A DNA stretch of 64,000 bases from Streptomyces sp. YS415 (GTDB taxonomy: Bacteria > Actinomycetota > Actinomycetes > Streptomycetales > Streptomycetaceae), in the NCBI RefSeq assembly GCF_023544665.1, contig NZ_JAMJFL010000030.1:1-64000 (forward strand). The letters are read 5' to 3'. The notes beneath the pieces are model-generated. The model was not told the DNA's origin. It saw nothing but the letters and a program-made list of their open reading frames with translations, and ran no database searches. This document shows positions 42,921 through 50,322 of this stretch, piece after piece (position 1 is the stretch's first letter; each line of letters begins with the position of its first letter). The translations under genes and the position numbers were made by a program.

Positions 42921-43436
42921 ATGACAACGGACTTTGTGGCCGACGTTCTCGCGCTGCGCCCCCTGCTCACCGCCGAGGCCTCCGCGGAGGCGCACGCCTC
43001 CGGAACCGAACCCGGCGACCTGGAGCAGGCGGTCTGGCTCCGCCTGCTGGAGCTCCTCGACGCCCAGGGTCCGCCGCCCGACCCCGAGCGCTGGCTGCGC
43101 TCCGCCGTGCGCTCCGAGGTGCGCCGCGCCCGCCGGACCCACCGCCTCGAACGGCCGTACGGCGCCGAACCCGCGGACGAGCCCGACCGCGGCCCCGAGC
43201 ATCTCGCCCTCAGGTCCGCCCGCCACCGCGCCCTGCGCGACGCCGTCCGCCGACTGCCCGGACGCTGCCCCGGCCTGGTGGAGGCGCTGCTTTCGCCGAG
43301 GGACATGACATACCGGGAGATCGCGGGGGAGTTGGGTATCTCACAGGGCAGTCTTGGCCCGGAACGTTCCAGATGCCTGGGTTGTCTACGGCGATTGCTG
43401 ACGCCGGAGGTTGCGGCTTCCGGAGCGCGGGGATAG
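42921..43436 (+). CDS. Short sigma-70-like (ECF-type) factor
   Basis: 171 residues from ATG 42921 (GTG 42912 possible). Region 2-like helices (DLEQAVWLRLLELLDA, ERWLRSAVRSEVRRARRTHRLER) and region 4-like HTH (LLSPRDMTYREIAGELGISQGSLGPERSRCLGCLRRLL) are present. No anti-sigma gene is adjacent; the next gene, 45 bases on, is an acetyltransferase. Targets unknown. It may direct stress or envelope genes as ECF factors do. Confidence 0.82.
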   Translation: MTTDFVADVLALRPLLTAEASAEAHASGTEPGDLEQAVWLRLLELLDAQGPPPDPERWLRSAVRSEVRRARRTHRLERPYGAEPADEPDRGPEHLALRSARHRALRDAVRRLPGRCPGLVEALLSPRDMTYREIAGELGISQGSLGPERSRCLGCLRRLLTPEVAASGARG

Positions 43437-43481
43437 GAGTGAGGGACAACAGGCGATCAGGTGAGCGGGAGGCGTGCGCAC

Positions 43482-43979
43482 ATGGGCATGAGCGTGACCA
43501 TCTCTGCGGCGACCGAGCAGGACGCGGAGCAGATCTACAAGCTGCAGTACCTGTGCTTCCAGAGCGAGGCGGCGCTGTACGGCAACTACCGCATCGACCC
43601 GCTCGTCCAGACGCTGGACTCGGTGCGTGAGGAAGTCGCCGAGGACTGCGTCTTCGTGGCCCGCCTCGGCGACGAGGTGGTCGGTTCGGTCCGCGGCTCG
43701 GTCACCGAGGACGGCGCCGCCGCCATCGGCAAGCTCTGCGTCCACCCCCGCCTGCAGGGCCACGGCATCGGTGCCCGTCTCCTCCGGGCGGCCGAGGCCG
43801 CCCTCGCCGAGGAGCGCGGCGCCAAGCGCTTCCGCCTGCACACCGGCCACCGCAGCGAGACCAGCCTCCGCCTCTACCGCAAGGTCGGCTACACCGCGGT
43901 CGGCACCTCCGAGGGCACGGACGGCGTACCGATGATCATCCTGGAGAAGGCGGCGGGCGACTACGCGGCTACGGCGTGA
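43482..43979 (+). CDS. GNAT family acetyltransferase
   Basis: 165 residues from ATG 43482 (GGGAGG at 43467-43472 supports it; GTG 43461 and ATG 43488 are alternatives). Acetyl-CoA site: AIGKLCVHPRLQGHGIGARLLRAAEAAL, then RFRLHTGHRSETSLRLYRKVGY. Single domain with the normal fold; the substrate is not readable. It overlaps the convergent membrane-protein gene by 11 bases. Confidence 0.85.
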   Translation: MGMSVTISAATEQDAEQIYKLQYLCFQSEAALYGNYRIDPLVQTLDSVREEVAEDCVFVARLGDEVVGSVRGSVTEDGAAAIGKLCVHPRLQGHGIGARLLRAAEAALAEERGAKRFRLHTGHRSETSLRLYRKVGYTAVGTSEGTDGVPMIILEKAAGDYAATA

Positions 43980-44385
43980 CGCCGCGCGCCCTGCGCAGCC
44001 AGTAGATCGCCGAGAGCGGCAGCAGTACAGGGATGAACAGATACCCCATGCCGTACTCCGACCAGACCGTCGCGTCGGGGAACGCCGAGGGGTCCACCAG
44101 GGTCCAGGTACCGACGATCAGTACGCCCGCGAGTTCGGCGGCGCAACACACCAGCGCCGCCCTGCGGGCCATCTCACCGCCCCTGACCAGCGTGTACGTG
44201 ATGAAGCCGTACACCAGCCCGGCCACCGCCGACAGCGAGTAGGCGAGCGGGGCCCGGTCGAACTCCGTGGCGATCTGCACCGCCGACCGCGACACCGCGC
44301 CGACGACCATCACGCCGTACAGCCAGACGAGCAGCATGCCGGGCCCGCTGATGAGCCGGGTGCGCTTGCCCTCCACGGCTGTCAT
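43969..44385 (-). CDS. Small integral membrane protein
   Basis: 138 residues from ATG 44385, four predicted helices (MLLVWLYGVMVVGAVSRSAVQI; LAYSLSAVAGLVYGFITYTLV; ALVCCAAELAGVLIVGTWTLV; YLFIPVLLPLSAIYWL). No family recognised by name; it resembles conserved actinobacterial membrane proteins of unknown function. Its ATG lies one base after the stop of the next membrane gene, so the two form a translationally coupled pair and may act as one complex. Confidence 0.8.
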   Translation of the reverse strand: MTAVEGKRTRLISGPGMLLVWLYGVMVVGAVSRSAVQIATEFDRAPLAYSLSAVAGLVYGFITYTLVRGGEMARRAALVCCAAELAGVLIVGTWTLVDPSAFPDATVWSEYGMGYLFIPVLLPLSAIYWLRRARGVTP

Positions 44386-44386
44386 C

Positions 44387-44746
44387 TCAGCCTCCCCAGA
44401 TGTCGTAGAGCCGCACCTGGAGCACCGCGAGCACCACGCCCCCGGCCGCGACCGTGAGTGAACCCCACTTGGTCCGCTCGGCCAGCGACATGAACCCCGC
44501 GGCCGGCACGCACGCGAACGAGCCCAGCAGGTAGGCGACGAAGATCGTCTTTCCCTGCTCGGGGTCCTCACCGCGTGCCAGCAGCACGATCCCGACCACC
44601 AGCTCGACCAGCGCCAGCAGGGTCACCACGGCCATGCCGATGAAGTGCCAGTCCTTCGTCGGCTCGTCGCGGTACGCGGCGAAGCCGCACCACGCGGCGA
44701 GCAGCAGGGCGGCGACGCCGGTCACGAGCGTCAGGGCAGCAAGCAT
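44387..44746 (-). CDS. Small integral membrane protein
   Basis: 119 residues, four hydrophobic segments (LVTGVAALLLAAWCGFAAY; FIGMAVVTLLALVELVVGIVLL; IFVAYLLGSFACVPAAGF; SLTVAAGGVVLAVLQV). Function not known. It is the first of two minus-strand membrane genes and is divergent from the metNIQ leader region. Confidence 0.8.
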   Translation of the reverse strand: MLAALTLVTGVAALLLAAWCGFAAYRDEPTKDWHFIGMAVVTLLALVELVVGIVLLARGEDPEQGKTIFVAYLLGSFACVPAAGFMSLAERTKWGSLTVAAGGVVLAVLQVRLYDIWGG

Positions 44747-45006
44747 GCAGTGACCCTATTACGGGCCAAAAGGCCTGGTGCGGCCGACCCCGGCGCCCCG
44801 CCGGGATGACCACCGTGGCCTTGGCCACAACCCACCAGGCCCACGAACCGGCCGGCGACCTCGTGGTGTCCGACCTCTCGGCGTTGTCCGCGCTGGTCAC
44901 CGGCCGGGGCGTGCGGATCTCCGTCCGGAGGTGCGGCCTGTCCATCACTGTCCGCATGCCGGACAGCGGTTCTCGCTCACCGCGTTTCGTCTGCTTTACT
45001 GATCGC
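44747..45006. other. Intergenic region upstream of the met leader peptide
   Basis: 260 bases between two divergent transcription units without a convincing gene. TTTACT (44995-45000) ends 6 bases before the leader-peptide ATG and could be the -10 of a leaderless transcript. I found no S-box or SAM-IV-like core by eye. Confidence 0.4.
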
Positions 45007-45093
45007 ATGACCACGACGAGCTGCCGCACCCTTGCGACCGAGGCGACCATGACGCCCGGTGCTCGTTGTATGTGTCGAATGTGCGCCTTCTAG
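45007..45093 (+). CDS. Cys/Met-rich leader peptide of metNIQ
   Basis: 28 codons ending CRTLATEATM then GARCMCRMCAF and TAG. Cys at 6, 21, 23 and 26 and Met at 1, 15, 22 and 25 put five sulphur amino acids in the last eight residues, against almost none expected by chance. ATG 45007 has no ribosome site but a -10-like TTTACT 6 bases upstream, as for leaderless sORFs. Polycysteine leaderless sORFs are known cysteine-responsive attenuators in mycobacteria. Here the peptide precedes the methionine importer genes by 147 bases, so ribosome stalling at Cys/Met codons could adjust metNIQ. GTGCG at its end (45081-45085) can pair with CGCAC (45102-45106). No T-run terminator is seen. Confidence 0.6.
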   Translation: MTTTSCRTLATEATMTPGARCMCRMCAF

Positions 45094-45240
45094 AGGGCCC
45101 CCGCACCACGTTCCGAGCCTCGCGCCCCGAAGCGAGCCGCCACGGCCTGTCCGTACGCCTCTCCAGCCGTACGTGATCCAGCTGCCCCGCGCACCTTTTC
45201 CCTCCCGTACCAGGGCACACCCACGCCCGCGTACTCGACA
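45094..45240 (+). promoter_or_regulatory. Leader RNA between leader peptide and metN
   Basis: 147 bases with two small stems, CTCGC/GCGAG (45119-45136) and GTACG/CGTAC (45153-45172), but no ribosome site close to the metN GTG. This fits coupling or stalling control rather than a classical riboswitch. Confidence 0.35.
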
Positions 45241-46290
45241 GTGACGGAAACCCCAGTGATCACCACATCGGGCCTGACCAAGGTCTACCGCACCGGCGGT
45301 CGAGAGGTCACCGCCCTCGACGGCGTCGACCTGCACGTCCGCGAAGGCGAGGTGTACGGCGTCATCGGCCAGTCCGGCGCCGGAAAGTCCTCGCTCATCC
45401 GCTGCGTCAACCTCCTGGAGCGCCCCACCGCCGGCACGGTCACCGTCGCCGGACAGGACCTCACCGCGCTCGCCGGGCGCGGCCCGCGCGCCGGCCGGGA
45501 GCTGCGGCAGGCGCGCAGCCGCATCGGCATGGTCTTCCAGCACTTCAACCTGCTGTCCTCGCGGACCGTGCGGGACAACGTCGAGCTGCCGCTGGAGATC
45601 CTCGGCACGTCCGGCAAGGAGCGCTCTCGCAAGGCGCTCGAACTGCTCGACCTGGTCGGCCTCGCCGACAAGGCGGGGGCCTACCCCGCCCAGCTGTCCG
45701 GCGGTCAGAAGCAGCGCGTCGGCATCGCCCGGGCGCTCGCCGGCGACCCCAAGGTGCTGCTCTCCGACGAGGCCACCAGCGCCCTCGACCCGGAGACCAC
45801 CCGCTCCATCCTCCAGCTGCTGCGCGACCTGAACCGCCAGCTGGGGCTCACGGTCCTGCTCATCACCCATGAAATGGACGTCGTGAAGTCGATCTGCGAC
45901 TCCGCCGCGCTCATGGAGAACGGCCGCATCGTCGAGTCCGGCACCGTCAGCGAACTGCTGGCCACCCCCGGCTCCGAGCTGGCCTCCGCGCTGTTCCCGG
46001 TGACCGGCGACGCCACCGGCACCGACCGCACCGTCGTCGACGTCACCTTCCACGGCGAGACCGCCACCCAGCCGGTCGTCTCCCAGCTGGCGCGCACCTA
46101 CAACATCGACATATCGATCCTCGGCGCCGCCATCGACACCGTCGGCGGCCTCCAGGTCGGCCGGATGCGCATCGAACTGCCCGGCCGCTACGAGGACAAC
46201 GTCGTGCCGATCGGCTTCCTGCGCGAACAGGGCCTCCAGATCGACGTACTGGGCCAGGAGCCCGTTCTGATCGAGGAAGGTGCCAAGTGA
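45241..46290 (+). CDS. metN: Methionine ABC importer, ATPase subunit
   Basis: 349 residues from GTG 45241 (GTG 45256 is also possible; neither has a clear ribosome site). Walker A GQSGAGKSS, Q-loop FQHFNLL, signature LSGGQKQRVGIARAL, Walker B VLLSDEATSALDP and switch His ITHEMDV are complete. The C-terminal NIL domain (QPVVSQLARTYNIDISILGAAIDTVGG) binds methionine and gives trans-inhibition. It forms the MetNIQ importer with the next two genes; its stop overlaps the metI GTG by 4 bases. Confidence 0.95.
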   Translation: MTETPVITTSGLTKVYRTGGREVTALDGVDLHVREGEVYGVIGQSGAGKSSLIRCVNLLERPTAGTVTVAGQDLTALAGRGPRAGRELRQARSRIGMVFQHFNLLSSRTVRDNVELPLEILGTSGKERSRKALELLDLVGLADKAGAYPAQLSGGQKQRVGIARALAGDPKVLLSDEATSALDPETTRSILQLLRDLNRQLGLTVLLITHEMDVVKSICDSAALMENGRIVESGTVSELLATPGSELASALFPVTGDATGTDRTVVDVTFHGETATQPVVSQLARTYNIDISILGAAIDTVGGLQVGRMRIELPGRYEDNVVPIGFLREQGLQIDVLGQEPVLIEEGAK

Positions 46291-47012
46291 CCTGGTCCGA
46301 GATGCAGCCGCTGCTGGAGCAGGCGTGCTGGGACACCCTCTACATGGTCGGCTGGTCCACGCTCATCGCCGTCGTCGGCGGCCTCCCGCTCGGCGTCCTG
46401 CTCGTCCTCACCGACCGCGGCGGACTGCTCCAGAACGTCGTCGCCAACAAGGTCATCGGGCAGGTCGTGAACGTCGCTCGCTCGATGCCGTTCATCATCC
46501 TGATGGTCGCGCTGATGGGCTTCACCCGCTCGATCACCGGCACCACCATCGGCCGTGAGGCCGCCATCGTGCCGCTCGCCATCGGCGCCATCCCCTTCTT
46601 CGCGCGGCTGGTCGAGACGGCGGTCCGGGAAGTGGACGGCGGGCTCGTCGAGGCCGTGCAGTCGATGGGCGGCAACACCTGGACGATCGTGCGCAAGGTC
46701 CTCGTACCCGAGTCCCTGCCCTCGCTGATCGCCTCCACCACGACCACGATCGTCGCCCTCATCGGCTACTCCGCGATGGCCGGCACGGTCGGCGCGGGCG
46801 GCCTCGGCGACATCGCCATCCGCTACGGCTACCAGCGCTTCGAGACCGAACTGATGTGGATCACCGTGGCGATCCTCGCCGTGGTCATCTCCCTCATCCA
46901 GTTCGCCGGCGACTACGCCGCCCGCTCGCTGCACCGCCGCAGCGGCACCTCGGGCCCCGCCCCCAGGCTTCGGCTGCTGAAGGCCGCGACGGCCACCAGC
47001 AAGACCGTCTGA
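46287..47012 (+). CDS. metI: Methionine ABC importer, permease
   Basis: 241 residues from GTG 46287. Five helices of a BPD-type permease, with the EAA-like coupling loop LVEAVQSMGGNTWTIVRKVLVPESLPSLIA. It forms the membrane channel of MetNIQ. Overlaps metN by 4 bases and is followed by a small hairpin before metQ. Confidence 0.95.
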   Translation: MTWSEMQPLLEQACWDTLYMVGWSTLIAVVGGLPLGVLLVLTDRGGLLQNVVANKVIGQVVNVARSMPFIILMVALMGFTRSITGTTIGREAAIVPLAIGAIPFFARLVETAVREVDGGLVEAVQSMGGNTWTIVRKVLVPESLPSLIASTTTTIVALIGYSAMAGTVGAGGLGDIAIRYGYQRFETELMWITVAILAVVISLIQFAGDYAARSLHRRSGTSGPAPRLRLLKAATATSKTV

Positions 47013-47016
47013 AACC

Positions 47017-47038
47017 CCCCGTACAACCCAACACGGGG
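47017..47038 (+). terminator. Small intercistronic hairpin between metI and metQ
   Basis: CCCCGT (47017-47022) pairs with ACGGGG (47033-47038). Six pairs without a T-run may give partial termination or protect the 3' end, allowing a different dose of metQ. Confidence 0.3.
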
Positions 47039-47066
47039 TCGCACCACCTCAGGAAAGGCACTTTTC

Positions 47067-47897
47067 GTGCGTAACACTGCCAAGATCACCACCGCCGTCC
47101 TCGCCGCCGGAGCCCTCACCCTCGGGCTCACCGCCTGCGGCTCCTCCGACAGCGACTCCTCCTCCGACACCAGCGGACCGCTGGTCGTCGCCGCGAGCCC
47201 CGTCCCGCACGCCGAGATCCTCACCTACGTGAAGGACAACCTGGCGAAGGACGCGGGCCTGGACCTGGAGGTCCGGGAGTTCACCGACTACGTCACGCCG
47301 AACACGGCGACGGAGGACGGCTCGGTCGACGCCAACTACTTCCAGAACCAGCCGTACCTCGACGACTTCAACAAGAAGAACGGCACCCACATCGTGCCCG
47401 TCGTCACGGTCCACCTGGAGCCGCTCGGCCTCTACTCCAGCAAGGTCAAGAGCGCCGACGACCTCAAGAGCGGTGCCACGATCGCCGTCCCGAACGACAG
47501 CGTCAACGAGGCCCGTGCCCTCAAGCTGCTCGACGCCAACGGCATCATCACGCTCAAGGACGGCGTGGGCAACGAGGCGACCCCGGCCGACATCGTCAAG
47601 AACCCGAAGAACCTCAAGTTCAAGGAGCTGGAGGCGGCCCAGACCCCGCGCTCCCTGAACGACGTCGACGCCGCGGTCATCAACGGCAACTACGCCATCG
47701 AGGCCGACCTCAAGCCCGCCGAGGACGCCCTCGTCCTGGAGTCCGCCGACGACAACCCGTACGGCAACTTCCTCGCCGTGAAGGAGGGCGGCGAGGACGA
47801 CCCGCGGGTGAAGAAGCTCGCCAAGCTCCTGACGTCCCCCGAGGTCAAGAAGTTCATCGAGGACAAGTACGCCGGTTCCGTCATCGCCTCCTTCTGA
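47067..47897 (+). CDS. metQ: Methionine-binding lipoprotein
   Basis: 276 residues from GTG 47067, with AGGAAAGG upstream. Lipoprotein signal with lipobox LTAC, lipidated Cys24. NlpA/MetQ family pattern: LVVAASPVPHAEILTYVKDNLAKDAGLDLEV, FTDYVTPNTA, VDANYFQNQPYLDDFN, then VPNDSVNEARALKLLDANG. It captures methionine outside the membrane for MetNI. A terminator-like hairpin follows at 47928. Confidence 0.95.
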   Translation: MRNTAKITTAVLAAGALTLGLTACGSSDSDSSSDTSGPLVVAASPVPHAEILTYVKDNLAKDAGLDLEVREFTDYVTPNTATEDGSVDANYFQNQPYLDDFNKKNGTHIVPVVTVHLEPLGLYSSKVKSADDLKSGATIAVPNDSVNEARALKLLDANGIITLKDGVGNEATPADIVKNPKNLKFKELEAAQTPRSLNDVDAAVINGNYAIEADLKPAEDALVLESADDNPYGNFLAVKEGGEDDPRVKKLAKLLTSPEVKKFIEDKYAGSVIASF

Positions 47898-47927
47898 CCG
47901 ACGCCGTAAGCCGACGCGCCGCAGCAC

Positions 47928-47958
47928 GGGTTCCGCCCTCGTCGAACAGGGCGGACCC
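47928..47958 (+). terminator. Terminator after metQ
   Basis: GGGTTCCGCCCT (47928-47939) pairs with AGGGCGGACCC (47947-47958 region) with one mismatch, loop about 7, 31 bases past the metQ stop. Confidence 0.55.
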
Positions 47959-48038
47959 TGTGGTGCGGTCGGGTGCTTTCATGCTGCATGCTGGGCAGTT
48001 CAGCAGGCCCGACGGTTTCGAAGGTTACGGAGCGGCGC

Positions 48039-48677
48039 ATGACGAGCACCTTCCCCAACATCTCCATCAGCACGGAGCGGTTGGTGCTGCGTCCCCTGGA
48101 CGAGGACGATGTGCCCGCCCTGACCGAGATGATGAACGACGAGCAGGTCGCCGCCTGGACCGACGTGCCGCGGCCCTTCACCCGGGCCGGCGCGCACACC
48201 TGGATCACCGAGTACGCCCCCGCCCAGCGCACCGGCGGCCACGGTCTGGACCTCGCCGTCACCGAGTTCCTCACCCAGCGCCTGGTCGGCATCGTCCAAC
48301 TCGGCAGGACCAACTGGCACATCCGCTCCACCGAGCTGTCGTACATCATCGCGCCCTGGGCCCGCGGCGAGGGATACGCCTCCGAGGCCGCCCTCGCCAC
48401 CGCCCAATGGCTCTTCGGCGACCAGAAGTTCGAGCGCATCGAGCTGCGCACGGCCGCCGGCAACACCGCCTCCCAGCAGGTCGCCCAGAAGATCGGCTGC
48501 ATCAGCGAGGGCGTCCTGCGCAACGCCTGCATAGCGCACGTCCGCGCCGACGACGGCACCTGGAGCGACCTGCGCACCGACTTCATCGTCTGGAGCCTGC
48601 TGCCCGAGGACCTGGAGGGCGCGGCGGAGCAGCTGGCCGACTCCAGCGGGTTCACGTCCTACTCCGACTGGAATTGA
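48039..48677 (+). CDS. GNAT acetyltransferase, RimJ/RimL type
   Basis: 212 residues from ATG 48039. ISTERLVLRPLDEDDVPALTEMMND opens the RimJ/RimL-type domain; the acetyl-CoA site is IIAPWARGEGYASEAALATAQWLF, then RIELRTAAGNTASQQVAQKIGCISEG. Such enzymes acetylate protein N-termini or small molecules; the target is unknown. Not coupled to neighbours. Confidence 0.85.
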   Translation: MTSTFPNISISTERLVLRPLDEDDVPALTEMMNDEQVAAWTDVPRPFTRAGAHTWITEYAPAQRTGGHGLDLAVTEFLTQRLVGIVQLGRTNWHIRSTELSYIIAPWARGEGYASEAALATAQWLFGDQKFERIELRTAAGNTASQQVAQKIGCISEGVLRNACIAHVRADDGTWSDLRTDFIVWSLLPEDLEGAAEQLADSSGFTSYSDWN

Positions 48678-48744
48678 CCCCGGCCGGACGGGATACCCTC
48701 AGGCTGCCCCGTCCACCTGCGCAAAACCCTGGAGACTGACGACG

Positions 48745-49956
48745 ATGGCCGACCGGGTCACGGTGATCGGATGGGACGGCTCGCCGCTGACCGACGCGGC
48801 ACGCTCCGCCCTCGGCGCCGCCACGCTGGTGGCCGGTGCCGCGCACCACCTGGCGCTGCCCGAGGTACCCGCCACCGCCGAGCGCATCCGCCTCGGCAGC
48901 GTCGGCCTCGCCGCCCGCCGGATCGCCGGCCACCGCGGCACGGCGGTCGTCCTCGCGGACGGCGATCCCGGCTTCTTCGGCGTCGTACGCACCCTGCGCG
49001 CGCCCGAGTTCGGCCTGGAGGTCGAGGTCGTGCCCGGCGTCTCCTCGGTCGCCGCCGCCTTCGCCCGCGCCGGTATGCCCTGGGACGACGCCCACGTGGT
49101 CGTCGCACACCCGCGCACCCTGCGGCGCGCGGTGAACGTGTGCCGAGCCCACCCCAAGGTCGCCGTCCTCACCTCGCCCGGCGCGGGCCCCGCCGAACTC
49201 GGCCTCCTCCTCGAAGGCGTCCACCGCACCTTCGTCATCTGCGAGGAACTCGGCACCGCACGCGAACAGGTCACCGTGGTCACCTCCGACAAGGCCGCCG
49301 ACCACACCTGGCGCGACCCCAACCTAGTCATCGTCATCGGCGGCACGGCCGGGGCGTCGGAGGACGGCGGCTGGATCGCGGGCCGCGACCCGTCCGCCGG
49401 CCCGCGCGGCTGGACCCTGCCCGCCGAGTCCTACGGCGGCCTCGTGGGCGAGGGCGAGCTGGAACCGCTGCGCGCCGCCCAACTCGCCCGGCTCGGCCCC
49501 CGCATGGGGGACCTGGTGTGGGACATCGGCTGCGGCAGCGGCGCCTTCGCCACCGAGGCCGCCCGGGCCGGGGCCGCCGTCATCGCCGTCGACCGCGACC
49601 CACGGGCCTGCGACCGCACCGAGTCCAACGCCCGCGCCCTCGGCGTCCAGCTCCAGGTGGTCCAGGGCACCGCCCCGCACGTCCTGGAGAACCTGCCCGA
49701 ACCGGACGTCGTACGCGTCGGCGGCGGGGGAGCGGCGGTCGTCTCCGCGGTCGCCGACCGCCGTCCGCAGCGCATCGTCACGCACGCCGCCACCCGCGAC
49801 GAGGCCGAGATCGTCGGCCGGGACCTGACCGAGCACGGCTACCGGGTGGAATGCGCCCTGCTCCAGTCCGTCGAACTCGACACCCGGGCCTGGACCGAGC
49901 GGGAGCGGAGTGTCGCGTTCCTGCTCAGCGGCCTGCTGCCGGACAGAACGCCCTGA
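48745..49956 (+). CDS. cobL: Precorrin-6Y C5,15-methyltransferase (CbiE-CbiT fusion)
   Basis: 403 residues. The N-terminal CbiE-like tetrapyrrole methylase (RVTVIGWDGSPLT, VLADGDPGFFGVVRTL, VEVVPGVSSVAAAFARAGMPWDDA) is followed from about 245 by the CbiT domain with SAM site VWDIGCGSGAFATEAARAG. The enzyme methylates C5 and C15 and decarboxylates the acetate chain in cobalamin synthesis. The next gene, a BluB-CobT fusion, acts later in the same pathway. Confidence 0.93.
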   Translation: MADRVTVIGWDGSPLTDAARSALGAATLVAGAAHHLALPEVPATAERIRLGSVGLAARRIAGHRGTAVVLADGDPGFFGVVRTLRAPEFGLEVEVVPGVSSVAAAFARAGMPWDDAHVVVAHPRTLRRAVNVCRAHPKVAVLTSPGAGPAELGLLLEGVHRTFVICEELGTAREQVTVVTSDKAADHTWRDPNLVIVIGGTAGASEDGGWIAGRDPSAGPRGWTLPAESYGGLVGEGELEPLRAAQLARLGPRMGDLVWDIGCGSGAFATEAARAGAAVIAVDRDPRACDRTESNARALGVQLQVVQGTAPHVLENLPEPDVVRVGGGGAAVVSAVADRRPQRIVTHAATRDEAEIVGRDLTEHGYRVECALLQSVELDTRAWTERERSVAFLLSGLLPDRTP

Positions 49957-50322
49957 CCCCGATCCCGTCCCCGTGATCCTGTTGTCGTACCGCGCGCGGT
50001 AGGCTGGCCGATCGTGGCACCGCACTCGGACACCCGACGCTTCGTAGGTCAATGTCCCGAAAACACGCCCGGTTTGGGGTGGGTGTGGTACGGCAGAACC
50101 GGAGGACGCGCAACGTGGCGCAGTCCACAGCGGGATCGTCGCGGATGAAGCTGTCGTGACGGGCCAACGGCCGCGACAATGCCAGTTAATGGCTTTGTCG
50201 TCTTTGTGGACGGGTCGTTCGTGCCGCTGGGCGCGCACGCTCGTTCTTCAATACGGGGCGGTCGGTGCGCCGCTCCGGGTGAGCTGGTCGTGGAAGCACT
50301 AACCGATGGGCGAGGGGTACGC
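49957..50322. other. 366-base leader upstream of the BluB-CobT gene
   Basis: No convincing gene. TAGGCT (50000-50005) ends 8 bases before a GTG at 50014 that opens a 42-codon frame, a possible leaderless small ORF of low confidence. An imperfect inverted repeat lies at 50175-50199. I looked for the cobalamin riboswitch B12 box and did not find it. Confidence 0.3.
50175..50199. promoter_or_regulatory. Inverted repeat in an AT-richer island before the BluB-CobT gene
   Basis: GACAATGCCA and TGGCTTTGTC are complementary at 9 of 10 positions around GTTAA. The surrounding 40 bases are clearly less GC-rich than the genes. It could be an operator; no known site is matched. Confidence 0.3.

Noticed and set aside
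49957..50322. Cobalamin riboswitch before the BluB-CobT gene.
   Set aside because: No B12-box-like GCCACTG or matching core stems could be found by eye. A covariance search would be decisive.
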